This document shows positions 1 to 7,837 of a stretch of DNA of 64,000 bases, piece after piece. The position numbers and the translations under genes are program-made. Origin of the DNA: Bacteroidia bacterium (GTDB taxonomy: Bacteria; Bacteroidota; Bacteroidia; Bacteroidales; JAPLDU01). Positions within the stretch are counted from its first letter, which is position 1. Every line of letters begins with the position of its first letter. The notes beneath the pieces are model-generated. The model made no database searches. It was not told the origin of the DNA and was given only the letters and a program-made list of their open reading frames with translations. The stretch spans positions 28,891-92,890 of the forward strand of contig JAPLDU010000085.1 in the NCBI GenBank assembly GCA_026391255.1, given 5' to 3'.

Positions 1-1827
1 ATCCCACAAGCTTGTGTCAACCTGGTTGATGATCTTCACACGCCAGAAGTAAATTGTATTTGATTGGAGCAATCCTGTGTGATACTCAGTATCAGGGTTG
101 CCCGGGCTGGCGTTGATATACTGGACAGATTGCTCCACCAGCGCCGGGGAATTGAATGCATTTGAAACATCCATTTGCATGGTATACATCATGGCGCCAG
201 GATGCGATAACCAGTCGAGGATCACACCTGTATCCGGTTGATTCAATGCACCATCGGCAGGACTGAGCAATCCGATCTGGTCCCAGGTATAAAACAATGA
301 AGGAGCGCTCCAGACGGATGTATCCGTACTGTTCATTGCCCTTACACGCCAGTAGTAAGCTTTTCCGAAAAAAAGATTATTTATATAATATTTATTAGTA
401 TCAATAGAATTAACCTGGATAAATGCTGATGTGGTAAAACTGGCATTGGTATCAAGCTGGAGAGAATAAAAGCTGATTCCGGGCTGTGACTGCCAGATGA
501 GGGTAGTCCCAGTATATGTCGTAGCCTGGTAAGTCGGGGATAAAAGAATTACATAGCCGTATGTCTGGAAATATCTTGTTTCCGACCACAGGGAAGTATC
601 TGCCTGATTCCTTGCCCTCACATGCCAGTAATAGGTTTTACCAAAGTAAAGATTATTAAAAGTCATTTTTGTATCATCGTTATCGTCCATCGCATTGATA
701 TAGATGGTATATCCGCTGATCAATGCAGGTGAGTTGAAACTGTTGACAGTATCAAGCTGGTAATCGTAGAAATCAACTCCGGCATGAGCCAGCCAGTCAG
801 TTACTGTTGATGTATATTCAAGAGAATTGTTTTGTGGCAGATTAAGACTGACAGTTGAAAATGTATTGAATATTCTGGTGATTCCCCACGAAGAAGTATC
901 CACCTGGTTAATTGCCCTTACTCTCCAGAAATACTGGCTTCCGAAATACAGATTGTCAACAAATGCTTCGGTATCAGTAAGACTGTCGGCAAACATAATA
1001 AAAGCTTTCAAACCTGTTTTAAAGGCCGGGGAATTAAAATTTGATGTTGTATCCAGTTGGTATTGATAATATTGTATCCCGTCAAAAGCAAGCCAGTCAA
1101 TAGTAACTCCTGTAAACACGGTGGCATTTTGAGCCGGTGATGACAGTTCCAGCTGGTTAAGAGTTGAGAAACTCCAGGTGGTCCATTGGCTCGCATCAAC
1201 ATTATTCCTTGCCCTGACCCTCCAGTAATAGGTTTTCCCAAAAAACAGGCCGGAGATTTCCTGTTCGGTATCATAAAACATGTCATATTCAGAAAAAGCT
1301 GTAGTAAACCCGCTGATCAGAACCGGCGAATTAAAGCTGCTGACAGTATCAATCTGATAGTCGTAATAGAAAACACCGGGGTGAGCATTCCAGTCAAGCT
1401 TTACTTTGGTATAATTCTGACTGTTCTGCGCAGGTGAAACCAGTGCAACATAATCGCGGGTAATAAAATCCCTGATGGCTGTCCATGGGGAATATGCTCC
1501 GCTGCCATAGGCACGCAAACGCCAGTAATAGGTTTTCCCGAAATACAGATCGCTTATATATGCCCATGCATCACCATTTCCTGTAGCATCAATATAATTG
1601 ATAATGGTATCAAACAAAACGACTGAAGAAAATCCGGGTACGGTATCTAACTGAAGTTCATAAAAAGTGGATGCCACTACCGGGTCCCAGGCAAAATGAA
1701 CTACATTCCATGTGGTAATACCGGAATCCGGTTCAAGGATCACCGGGGTATTCCAGGCAAATGTGGTAATACCGAACAAGGAAAACAAAAAGAGCAGTTC
1801 CATCCGTTTTTTGAAGTTCATTATCAT
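1..1827 (-). CDS. Secreted fibronectin type III-like repeat protein, C-terminus beyond the window
   Basis: The reading frame is open from an ATG at 1827 (or a second one at 1821) to the left edge, giving at least 609 residues. The N-terminus (MIMNFKKRMELLFLFSLFG) is a signal peptide. Six repeats of about 95-100 residues each carry a 'GKTYYWRVRA'-type strand, encoded near 41, 341, 623, 923, 1211 and 1511; this Y-W-R-V-R pattern is typical of FN3-like domains in Bacteroidota surface proteins. It is probably an adhesin or surface protein, and a T9SS sorting domain may lie in the missing part. No catalytic domain is visible. Confidence 0.8.
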   Translation of the reverse strand, partial: MIMNFKKRMELLFLFSLFGITTFAWNTPVILEPDSGITTWNVVHFAWDPVVASTFYELQLDTVPGFSSVVLFDTIINYIDATGNGDAWAYISDLYFGKTYYWRLRAYGSGAYSPWTAIRDFITRDYVALVSPAQNSQNYTKVKLDWNAHPGVFYYDYQIDTVSSFNSPVLISGFTTAFSEYDMFYDTEQEISGLFFGKTYYWRVRARNNVDASQWTTWSFSTLNQLELSSPAQNATVFTGVTIDWLAFDGIQYYQYQLDTTSNFNSPAFKTGLKAFIMFADSLTDTEAFVDNLYFGSQYFWRVRAINQVDTSSWGITRIFNTFSTVSLNLPQNNSLEYTSTVTDWLAHAGVDFYDYQLDTVNSFNSPALISGYTIYINAMDDNDDTKMTFNNLYFGKTYYWHVRARNQADTSLWSETRYFQTYGYVILLSPTYQATTYTGTTLIWQSQPGISFYSLQLDTNASFTTSAFIQVNSIDTNKYYINNLFFGKAYYWRVRAMNSTDTSVWSAPSLFYTWDQIGLLSPADGALNQPDTGVILDWLSHPGAMMYTMQMDVSNAFNSPALVEQSVQYINASPGNPDTEYHTGLLQSNTIYFWRVKIINQVDTSLWD

Positions 1828-1883
1828 AGCAGATGATATTTATTGCAAAAATACGAATTCTTTCTTAACTTCTAAATCCTAAC

Positions 1884-2082
1884 CCGGCCGAGCCAGTACC
1901 AAACAAGAAATCACAAATCTCAAAATACAAATAACAAATAAATATTAATCAACAAAATGACAAATTAAAAGAAGTTTATTTCGTATTTGATATTTTGATA
2001 TTGTTAATTATTTGTTTTTTGTGATTTGTTTTTTGGATTTTTTTGCCAAAACGCATTAAGATTCAAGAAAAAAGGCACTAAT
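1884..2082 (+). repeat. AT-rich fold-back repeat, family B copy 1
   Basis: This ~200 bp element has an A-rich left half and a T-rich right half that are imperfect reverse complements, so it can fold on itself. Close copies lie at 19206-19320 (partial, reversed), 26995-27196, 48110-48310 (reversed), 50495-50711 (reversed) and 51971-52178. Ends are recognisable by 'GAGCCAGAACC' on one side and 'GCCAAAACGCGTCA...AAGGTACTAAT' on the other. It fills most of the gap between the FN3-like gene and the CBS gene. Confidence 0.75.
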
Positions 2083-2120
2083 TGATGATCAGGTAAACAA
2101 TAGATTGTGAGAAAAGTTAC

Positions 2121-2128
2121 TACTTTTG
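2121..2128 (+). promoter_or_regulatory. Bacteroidota -7 promoter element (TACTTTTG)
   Basis: The sequence matches the Bacteroidota sigma-A consensus TAnnTTTG and lies 17 bp before the ATG of the CBS-domain gene. The -33 region is only weakly T-rich. Confidence 0.5.
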
Positions 2129-2145
2129 CCGGATAAATAACTCAG

Positions 2146-2811
2146 ATGCTGGCAAAAGACCTGATATCAGAAAATATTCCTGTTTTAAAACCATCCGACA
2201 CCGGAGTCCATGCGCTTAGCCTGATGGATGTATTCAGGGTTTCGCATCTTCCAATTGTTAATGACAAAGAGTTCCTGGGTTTAATATCTGATACTGATAT
2301 TGCAGAATTCAACAATGCCGGCGAAACCATCGGCAATCATAAATTATCTCTGTTAAGACCTTATGTGATGCACGACCAGCATATCTACGAGGTGATTGAA
2401 ATATGTTCCCGCCTGAGATTGACGGTTGTACCTGTTCTTAACGGAAAAAATGAATTCATGGGTGTCATTACCCAGAACGGTCTGATGTACCAGGTTGCCA
2501 ACCTGATGGCAGTCAGTCATAAAGGTGGGATCATTGTCCTTGAACTCAATATGAATGATTACTCACTGACAGAAATAGCCAACATTGTCGAGAGCAATGA
2601 TGCCAAAATACTGAGCCTGTATATCAAATCACCTGCCGATTCAACAAAAATTGAGATTACGATCAAAACCAACAGAATTGATATGTCAGCACTGGTTCAG
2701 ACGTTTGAAAGATATAACTACAATATTAAATACATGTTTCTTCATAACAGTGAGATCGATGTAATGTACAACGACCGGCTGGAGGAGTTTCTCAGGTACC
2801 TGGAGGTTTAA
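2146..2811 (+). CDS. CBS-domain pair protein with C-terminal ACT-like region
   Basis: 221 residues. Residues ~1-125 contain two CBS motifs, seen as 'VSHLPIVNDKEFLGLISDTDI' split over ~32-52 and 'LTVVPVLNGKNEFMGVITQ' at ~88-106. Such pairs usually bind adenine nucleotides and sense energy status. Residues ~135-215 (IIVLELNMNDYSLTEIANI) look like an ACT-type regulatory fold. The protein is soluble, without a signal peptide, and stands alone behind its own promoter. Its partner or target cannot be told from context. The family is confident; the ligand is unknown. Confidence 0.8.
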   Translation: MLAKDLISENIPVLKPSDTGVHALSLMDVFRVSHLPIVNDKEFLGLISDTDIAEFNNAGETIGNHKLSLLRPYVMHDQHIYEVIEICSRLRLTVVPVLNGKNEFMGVITQNGLMYQVANLMAVSHKGGIIVLELNMNDYSLTEIANIVESNDAKILSLYIKSPADSTKIEITIKTNRIDMSALVQTFERYNYNIKYMFLHNSEIDVMYNDRLEEFLRYLEV

Positions 2812-2854
2812 ATGAACAATTGAATTAGTTAAAGTCTGCCTTTAATGTTCAGAA

Positions 2855-2950
2855 TTATGAATTCAGAATATCAATTAACGATTTTAGATTTTTGATGTGA
2901 CTGATAATCTTAAATCTAAAATCGTTAATCCTTGTTCTTAAATCAATCCG
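2855..2950 (+). repeat. Fold-back repeat, family C copy 1
   Basis: Two arms, 'AACGATTTTAGATTT' and its complement 'AAATCTAAAATCGTT', flank a short loop, followed by 'AATCCTTGTTCTTAAATCA'. Related copies occur at 35948-36062 and 61545-61628, and fragments near 38030-38115 and 47475-47520. It lies just downstream of the CBS gene and could act as a transcription terminator. Confidence 0.6.
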
Positions 2951-3049
2951 ATGACTTTAAAGAAAGACATTGATTAACGTAACGCCAGGATTATTTTGAA
3001 AGTTCTGTTTGTTTCAAAATTATCAACCGTTATTTCTATTTTTGTAAGT

Positions 3050-3200
3050 ACTCAGGATTAGATTGTAGGCTATTAGGCTGTAAGCTATAAGAATACGTAT
3101 CATGAAACAGAACAAATGGTGAAAACAGGAATATTAATTGAATTCATTTTTTCTAAAAGCCTGACAGTCTATAATCTAAACAACCTGAATAGTTACAATT
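3050..3200 (+). repeat. Fold-back repeat with TAGGCT-type arms
   Basis: The left arm (about 3055-3090, 'GTAGGCTATTAGGCTGTAAG') is partly complementary to the right arm (about 3155-3195, 'AGCCTGACAGTCTATAATC'). Similar arm pairs occur at 51893-52215 and 60408-60500. No coding potential is seen here. Confidence 0.5.
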
Positions 3201-3289
3201 AATTTTGTGTCAAAGTTATGAGTTTTTCAAATCACTTTTAAAATATCGGTTACTAATTTTCAAAATGGGTACTAAGGCCCCGGGACTTT

Positions 3290-3625
3290 AGTAGTAGCGA
3301 ATTGACACTACTATTCATGGTTCTTCCGGATAATGCTTAGGTATTGATAAAAAAGACTCTTTCAGAAAATGCGTTTTTTAGTCCCGTCAGGGACGACATA
3401 TCGGTAGAAATGTATCTATTTAAATGTCAAGTGCCGTAGGTACGATATATTTTTCAATCATTTCCTTGAAATAACATGAATCTGAATTGATTGGATGTAC
3501 ATTACATTTTCAATATTTCGTTCCTGACGGAACTTTAATTTTGATGATGGTCATTGATTTCTACCGATATTATGTCCCTCCGGGACAATACTTGTTTGTA
3601 AAGTTGTTCAATATTTCGAATACGT
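3290..3625. repeat. REP-type palindrome cluster
   Basis: Four short palindromes with variable cores lie at 3380-3393 (GTCCCGTCAGGGAC), 3431-3444, 3520-3533 (GTTCCTGACGGAAC) and 3574-3586 (GTCCCTCCGGGAC). The first and last are flanked by 'TCGGTAGAAAT' or its complement in opposite orientation, so the cluster is an inverted BIME-like unit. REP elements of this kind are usually mobilised by RAYT transposases, but none is encoded in the window. The 2812-3822 gap holds this cluster and two fold-backs, and I see no gene. Confidence 0.65.
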
Positions 3626-3822
3626 CAACTAATAATGAATATTCTTTGGATCACCCCTCTTATTAACTTACTTATTCACCCACGCATTTACCGGAAGAAC
3701 TCTATTTATTTTAGCCAATGGAATCTTTATCAAATTTACGAATGATTTTGTCATAATGTTCACTGCTATTGCTTTTAACACATGTTAGAACCAGTGCCCG
3801 AAATATACTTTGACCAACAATT

Positions 3823-4278
3823 TTATAACCATGGCAGTAATACTTTCTTGCAGTATTCTTCCCATTTTTGACCAAATAGTTGTGATAATATTTTTTCTTC
3901 TTCCGGTGAATATATCCTGGACCCAATATATACTATAATTCCTATAACTGCACCTAACCATGTATTGAAAATAAATCCAACCCAGGGAAGTACGAGAAGA
4001 GCTACTCCAGTATATAATGGATGCTTTATAATTGAATAAGGTCCGTTTGTTATAAGCTCCTTCCTTGGAATCTTTGTCAATATTAAAACAACAGACCATA
4101 TCCAGTTTATTATTCCCGGAACAAGAATAATAATTGAAACTACCAGCAGAGACAGATGCGGACCACCAACATTGAAGAAAGAAGGGAAAAAAACATTTAA
4201 GGTTAACCCGATTACTAAAAAAGGCAATGTTAATAATCCGATCTTCTTTCCACTACCTACAAGAATAGACAATTTCAT
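3823..4278 (-). CDS. Isoprenylcysteine carboxyl methyltransferase (ICMT)-like membrane methyltransferase
   Basis: 151 residues with about four hydrophobic segments. The C-terminal half holds the family signature: 'NGPYSIIKHPLYTG' (~80-93), then 'EEEKILSQLFGQKWEEYCKK' (~126-145), matching the SAM-binding region of ICMT/PEMT-like integral membrane methyltransferases. In bacteria these small enzymes methylate unknown lipids or proteins. It is last in a minus-strand island of small genes separated by attC-like structures (4318-4501 lies just upstream), so it may be a captured cassette. Family confident, substrate unknown. Confidence 0.8.
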   Translation of the reverse strand: MKLSILVGSGKKIGLLTLPFLVIGLTLNVFFPSFFNVGGPHLSLLVVSIIILVPGIINWIWSVVLILTKIPRKELITNGPYSIIKHPLYTGVALLVLPWVGFIFNTWLGAVIGIIVYIGSRIYSPEEEKILSQLFGQKWEEYCKKVLLPWL

Positions 4279-4317
4279 ATCTTGATCTCCTTTATTAAAT
4301 TCTTAAATGTTCGGTAT

Positions 4318-4501
4318 TCATAACTGCCCGCCGCTTGGCCTCAGTGACGGTTTTTTTATTTATTAGGTAAACATTTACCAGCAGCTATAAGCAGTATCGG
4401 ATTGCGTAGAATTTGTTTTTCTCATTTGTTTGACATTTCTGCGTGCTGGAATGCTGAATTGCCTGAAACCACCGCCATTGCTAATGAGCGGCTTGTTGGG
4501 C
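4318..4501 (-). repeat. attC-like recombination site between cassette genes
   Basis: Read on the minus strand, it begins GCCCAAC (4501-4495; fits RYYYAAC) and ends GTTATGA (4324-4318; near GTTRRRY). Between them the arms pair as GCCGCT (4492-4487) with AGCGGC (4335-4330), and CAATGGCGGT (4480-4471) with its near-complement at 4342-4351. This is the layout of an integron attC site about 184 bp long. It lies directly behind the PIN/53-residue gene pair and before the methyltransferase gene. Inference from core sites and hairpin, not a computed match. Confidence 0.5.
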
Positions 4502-4510
4502 GCCGGAATT

Positions 4511-4672
4511 CTATTGTCCCACAGGTTTCAATCCACTATTTTTAATTCTTAATTCGATATACTTTTGCAATTCTTCAAATGACATATTAATCGTCTCTAC
4601 ACTAATTTTATCTCGTATATCACGCATCATTTTTACTGCGTCAAATGTTTTGTTATTTTTATTCGTCTTCAT
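4511..4672 (-). CDS. 53-residue ORF, probable antitoxin partner of the PIN protein
   Basis: ATG at 4672-4670, TAG at 4513-4511. The product begins MKTNKNNKTFDAVKMMRDIR and is charged and mostly helical; the phrase 'FDAVKMMRDIRDKIS' recurs in small proteins next to PIN-domain toxins of this subfamily. It overlaps the end of the PIN gene by 14 bp in another frame, so the two are probably translationally coupled with the toxin first. It is too short to be obvious by length alone; the coupling and codon pattern support it. Confidence 0.65.
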   Translation of the reverse strand: MKTNKNNKTFDAVKMMRDIRDKISVETINMSFEELQKYIELRIKNSGLKPVGQ

Positions 4673-5123
4673 AATTTATTAAATCTTTGGGGCTCCTTAT
4701 TTCAATCATTGAATATCCAAGCCGTAAATTAATAGAATTATAACTCTTTATTCTGTCAAGATTTACAATATGTTTAAAATTCCAACTTACAAGTACATCA
4801 ACTTTATTAATCGTAGCTAAAGCTATGTGCCTACAATCTTCTAAACATGTTAATCCAACTACTTTCTCTGAAATATATGTATCTGCAAGTTTCATAGACT
4901 CTTCTGTCAATGAAACCCGTTCAAAATTGTTTCTGGAATAATTATATAAAAGATTTCTTACATTAGCTGGTGCATCAATTAATTCAAGATCAAGAAGATC
5001 AGAAACAACAAAAATTATTTCCTTTCTTTCTAAACGTTTAAAAAGTTCTTGGGTAGCTTCTTTGAATTCTTCATCAAAGTACCCGCCTACTATTGAAGTA
5101 TCTATGTAAATTCTCTGTTTCAT
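4659..5123 (-). CDS. PIN-domain (VapC-like) ribonuclease toxin
   Basis: 154 residues. The N-terminus 'MKQRIYIDTSIVGGYF' carries the first PIN acidic residue (D8). Further acidic positions lie in 'VSDLLDLELIDAP' (~40-52) and 'LEDCRHIALATINKVDVLVSW' (split over ~94-114). PIN proteins of toxin-antitoxin modules are Mg2+-dependent RNases. A 53-residue ORF overlaps its 3' end and is the likely antitoxin. attC-like structures stand on both sides, as for a mobile cassette. Confidence 0.8.
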   Translation of the reverse strand: MKQRIYIDTSIVGGYFDEEFKEATQELFKRLERKEIIFVVSDLLDLELIDAPANVRNLLYNYSRNNFERVSLTEESMKLADTYISEKVVGLTCLEDCRHIALATINKVDVLVSWNFKHIVNLDRIKSYNSINLRLGYSMIEIRSPKDLINYEDE

Positions 5124-5181
5124 TTAGCAAAAATACGAAAATATTTATTATTTCAACTGGTCTGCTGTGTTTTTATTGTTT

Positions 5182-5324
5182 GCCCGCAACGCACACCGCT
5201 TGGCCTCAGTAGCGGTTTTGATTTAATGCCAGGAAAATCGAATCCGATTGTGGTTTATTTAATACCATACCCTCTGAATTGCTGATAACTATTGGGCTAA
5301 ATGGTTTGTAATGGCTTGTTTAGG
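5182..5324 (-). repeat. Degenerate attC-like site
   Basis: It lies between hicA and the PIN gene. The minus-strand left end is CCTAAAC (5324-5318) and the right end GTTGCGGGC (5190-5182). It shares the exact 15-mer CCGCTTGGCCTCAGT (forward 5196-5210) with the attC-like site at 4318-4501 (there at 4331-4345). Its left arm no longer pairs well, so it may be a recombined or decayed site. The shared 15-mer is direct evidence that the two spacers are related. Confidence 0.4.
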
Positions 5325-5330
5325 TTTCTA

Positions 5331-5525
5331 TTATTTTAGGATATCGTCAATATCGATATCGGCTTGTTTCAGTATTGCTCTTAATGTTCCTTCGGGCATG
5401 TCGCCGGAATGATTTGGAACTGTAGTAAATCGATTTGTTTTTGGATTATACCAGATTTCGTGGCTTCCGGCAGCTTGTCTATAAAACTCAAATCCGTTGT
5501 GCTTCGATAAGTTTTTTCGCAACAT
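5331..5525 (-). CDS. hicA: HicA-like toxin (dsRBD-fold mRNA interferase)
   Basis: 64 residues from the ATG at 5525; the frame is open up to 5600. The core 'GFEFYRQAAGSHEIWYNP' and 'TTVPNHSGDMPEGTLRAILKQ' is diagnostic of HicA, with catalytic His in GSH. HicA proteins cleave mRNA and are neutralised by HicB, encoded just upstream. The start overlaps hicB by 38 bp and the helix before 'GFEFYRQ' is shorter than usual (about 12 instead of 20 residues), so a small deletion at the hicB/hicA junction is possible. Confidence 0.8.
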   Translation of the reverse strand: MLRKNLSKHNGFEFYRQAAGSHEIWYNPKTNRFTTVPNHSGDMPEGTLRAILKQADIDIDDILK

Positions 5526-5652
5526 CTTTGGCAATTTCAATAGTTTCAGCGATAGTTCTGCCTTGAGCAACGAGACCTTGAACATAATCAGAAGTGGCAA
5601 GATAAAACCCTTCCGGTAATTTTTCTATATGCAGATTGACAATGTGTTCCAT
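5488..5652 (-). CDS. hicB: HicB-like antitoxin
   Basis: 54 residues starting at MEHIVNLHIEKLPEGFYLAT; the ATG at 5652 is chosen over 5691 because homology starts there. 'LATSDYVQGLVAQGRTIAET' followed by 'IAKDVAKKLIEAQ' is the partial RNase H fold of short HicB antitoxins. There is no separate DNA-binding domain, as in many short HicB proteins. It precedes and overlaps hicA. The C-terminus ends soon after KKLIEAQ, consistent with a compressed hicB-hicA junction. Confidence 0.8.
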   Translation of the reverse strand: MEHIVNLHIEKLPEGFYLATSDYVQGLVAQGRTIAETIEIAKDVAKKLIEAQRI

Positions 5653-5709
5653 AATATTTCTTTTTTTGGCAAAATAGTGAAAATAATTCAAAATGTTGTT
5701 TTTAATGAG

Positions 5710-5842
5710 CCATAACGGTCGAGGCTTGCTATTCGGCGGGGCGAATCGAAGCCGTTTCCTGTCCTAATACATCGAGGCTGGATATAAGAACTGTACTGTC
5801 CTAAAACCCCACTGCCCCGCTGATAGTATGCCTTTGTTATTC
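5710..5842 (-). repeat. attC-like recombination site
   Basis: On the minus strand the core-like GAATAAC (5842-5836) and GTTATGG (5716-5710) bracket two long arms: AGGCATACTATCAGCGGGGC (5833-5814) and the region 5742-5722, whose complement is AGGCTTGCTATTCGGCGGGGC. The arms pair almost completely, with single unpaired bases as in the extrahelical bases of attC sites. It sits 11 bp behind the stop of the beta-propeller gene and before hicB. This is the best folded of the three sites. Confidence 0.55.
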
Positions 5843-5853
5843 ACCGGGCGATT

Positions 5854-7482
5854 TTATTCTTTGATAAGTTTCTTTACTATTATTTCTTTTTCTGTTGTCC
5901 CTTTAATAAAATAAATTCCATTTGCAAGGGCTGAAATGTCTATAGTTGTTTGATTTTCGGCATTGTTTATTGTTTTTATTAATTGTCCTTGTAAGTTTAA
6001 AATTTCTATATCTAATTTTTGCGGATTAATGATCATAACGTTTTCTTTTGCGGGATTTGGATAAATTACTAATGAACCTTCATTGACATGAATTTCATTA
6101 ATCCCTACAAGAGTAGATAATTTTGCTAAGAAAGTATCATAGCTGCCATTATTAATAAGTGTGTTACTGCCGAAGTTGAGCGTGTAATTGCCAAAGTAAC
6201 CTGTCAGGTAGATATTGTTGCCTCTATCAGCGCAAACGCCCATGCCATATTCACTGCCCTCGCCAATGCTTTGTGCAAAGAGCGCATTACCATTTGCATC
6301 ATACTCCGCTATGAAAATGTCATTATTGCCAACATTGTTGTTGATAACAGGAATACCTCCAAAGTTAAGATAGGGGCTTGTAAAATAACCCGTGACAAAA
6401 ATATTGCCGCTTAAATCAGTGCAAATGCTTTGGCCAAAATCAGAATTTGTTCCTCCAGGGCTTCTTCCCCATAGTGCATTACCGTTTGAATCATATTTGG
6501 CTACAAAAATGGTAGAACTTGAAAATGGTAAACCAGCCAAAGTATCGCTCCCGAATGCAACTGAAGTGCCAAAGTAGCCTGTCAAATAAATATTGCCATT
6601 TGCATCGGCAGAAACACTACTACCAATGGATTCCCCGCTTGGGCCTTTTGCCCAAAGATAATTGCCATACGCGTCATATTTAGCTATAAATATATTGACC
6701 CAACTACCTGACAAAGTATCATTTCCGAAAATGGCAAGGTTTTGAAAACCTCCAGTTATATAAATGTTTCCGCTTATGTCTGTGCAAATACTTTGTTCTC
6801 TACCATTAGCGACCAAACCACTAGCTATCTTTTTAACCAAAATAATATTGCCATTCTTATTATATTTTACTATAAAAGCACCTTGGCTTAAAGTATATTG
6901 ATCGAAAATAATACTAGAACTACAAGAAACAAATATATAAACATTGCTCAAAGCATCAGAACAAATTCCCCAGCCGATGCTGCTTGCACCATTGTGATTG
7001 ATGCCATTTTTAGCCCATTGTACATTGCCTACGGAGTCATATTTTACTAAAAAAACGTCCTGACTGCCAAAGTTATTTAAAGTGATCATATCGAATAAAA
7101 TGGAAGGACTTTCAAAATATCCCTCTATATATACATTATCATTTGCATCGGTGCAAATTCCGTAAGCATAATCGTAGTTATTACCGCCCCCACTTTTTGC
7201 CCAAAGCACATTTCCGTTCGCATCATATTTTACTACAAAGATGTCAAGTGTTCCTGCATTTTTATTGTTTAAAGTATAACTTCCGAAAGTAATTGCAGTG
7301 CCCTGAAAAGTACCCGTTATATAAACATTCCCTTTTAAATCGGTGCAGGTGGCATTACTGTATTCATTACTTATACTTCCTGTGCTTTTCGCCCAAAGCC
7401 AGTTAGAAGTTTGTGCATTTGTTATATTGCTTAAAAAGCATAAAGAACCAATCAATGTCAAAAGTAAAATTGTCTTTTTCAT
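5854..7482 (-). CDS. Secreted beta-propeller (SBBP-repeat) protein with T9SS sorting domain
   Basis: 542 residues with a signal peptide (MKKTILLLTLIGSLCFLSNI). About seven repeats of ~55-60 residues follow, each with 'A.YDANGN.LWAKS', '.CTD..GN.YITGYF' and 'FG...L', the pattern of SBBP beta-propeller repeats. The last ~75 residues (from 'GSLVIYPNPAKENVMI' to 'EIIVKKLIKE') are a type A T9SS C-terminal sorting domain, so it is exported and anchored at the cell surface or released. A perfect integron-type core site lies 53 bp upstream of the start and an attC-like hairpin directly behind it, so it may be a very large cassette. Confidence 0.85.
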   Translation of the reverse strand: MKKTILLLTLIGSLCFLSNITNAQTSNWLWAKSTGSISNEYSNATCTDLKGNVYITGTFQGTAITFGSYTLNNKNAGTLDIFVVKYDANGNVLWAKSGGGNNYDYAYGICTDANDNVYIEGYFESPSILFDMITLNNFGSQDVFLVKYDSVGNVQWAKNGINHNGASSIGWGICSDALSNVYIFVSCSSSIIFDQYTLSQGAFIVKYNKNGNIILVKKIASGLVANGREQSICTDISGNIYITGGFQNLAIFGNDTLSGSWVNIFIAKYDAYGNYLWAKGPSGESIGSSVSADANGNIYLTGYFGTSVAFGSDTLAGLPFSSSTIFVAKYDSNGNALWGRSPGGTNSDFGQSICTDLSGNIFVTGYFTSPYLNFGGIPVINNNVGNNDIFIAEYDANGNALFAQSIGEGSEYGMGVCADRGNNIYLTGYFGNYTLNFGSNTLINNGSYDTFLAKLSTLVGINEIHVNEGSLVIYPNPAKENVMIINPQKLDIEILNLQGQLIKTINNAENQTTIDISALANGIYFIKGTTEKEIIVKKLIKE

Positions 7483-7534
7483 AATGTCTTTTTTAATTTC
7501 TGTTTGTGTTTCGGCTATTTTTTTTTCGCCTTAT

Positions 7535-7541
7535 GCCTAAC
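7535..7541 (-). other. Integron-type core site GTTAGGC
   Basis: GTTAGGC on the minus strand fits GTTRRRY exactly and lies just upstream of the beta-propeller gene, where the leading edge of a first cassette would be. A 7-mer can occur by chance; its position supports the call. The stretch 7542-7837 beyond it is AT-rich, and I see no integrase or other gene there. Confidence 0.3.
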
Positions 7542-7837
7542 TATCTTATAGATTCACCTTCCCCCCATTTCATTTCCAATATGGATGAGTAAGATAATTT
7601 TTATTCCTTTATATTTTCAAAACCTTTAATATTCATTCTCCTCAATATTTGCTTTTTCTATGTCTTTGCTTTGTCAATTACCTATTATATTTCTGATAAG
7701 TCCCGGTCATCCTGAATTTGGTAAAACAAAAATACAAAATATTTTTGAGGATAATTAAATCTTTTTCTTCTATTATTATTCTGACTTATTATATCTAAAA
7801 TCTGACTGTTCGAGTATTCGTCCGCCGGAGGTGGAGT

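Noticed and set aside
3711-4099. 71- and 104-residue ORFs overlapping the ICMT-like gene
   Set aside because: They overlap the well-supported methyltransferase frame, and their products look like out-of-frame translations.
7542-7837. An attI site or integrase upstream of the cassette-like island
   Set aside because: No tyrosine recombinase reading frame is present, and no attI-like core beyond GTTAGGC could be supported.
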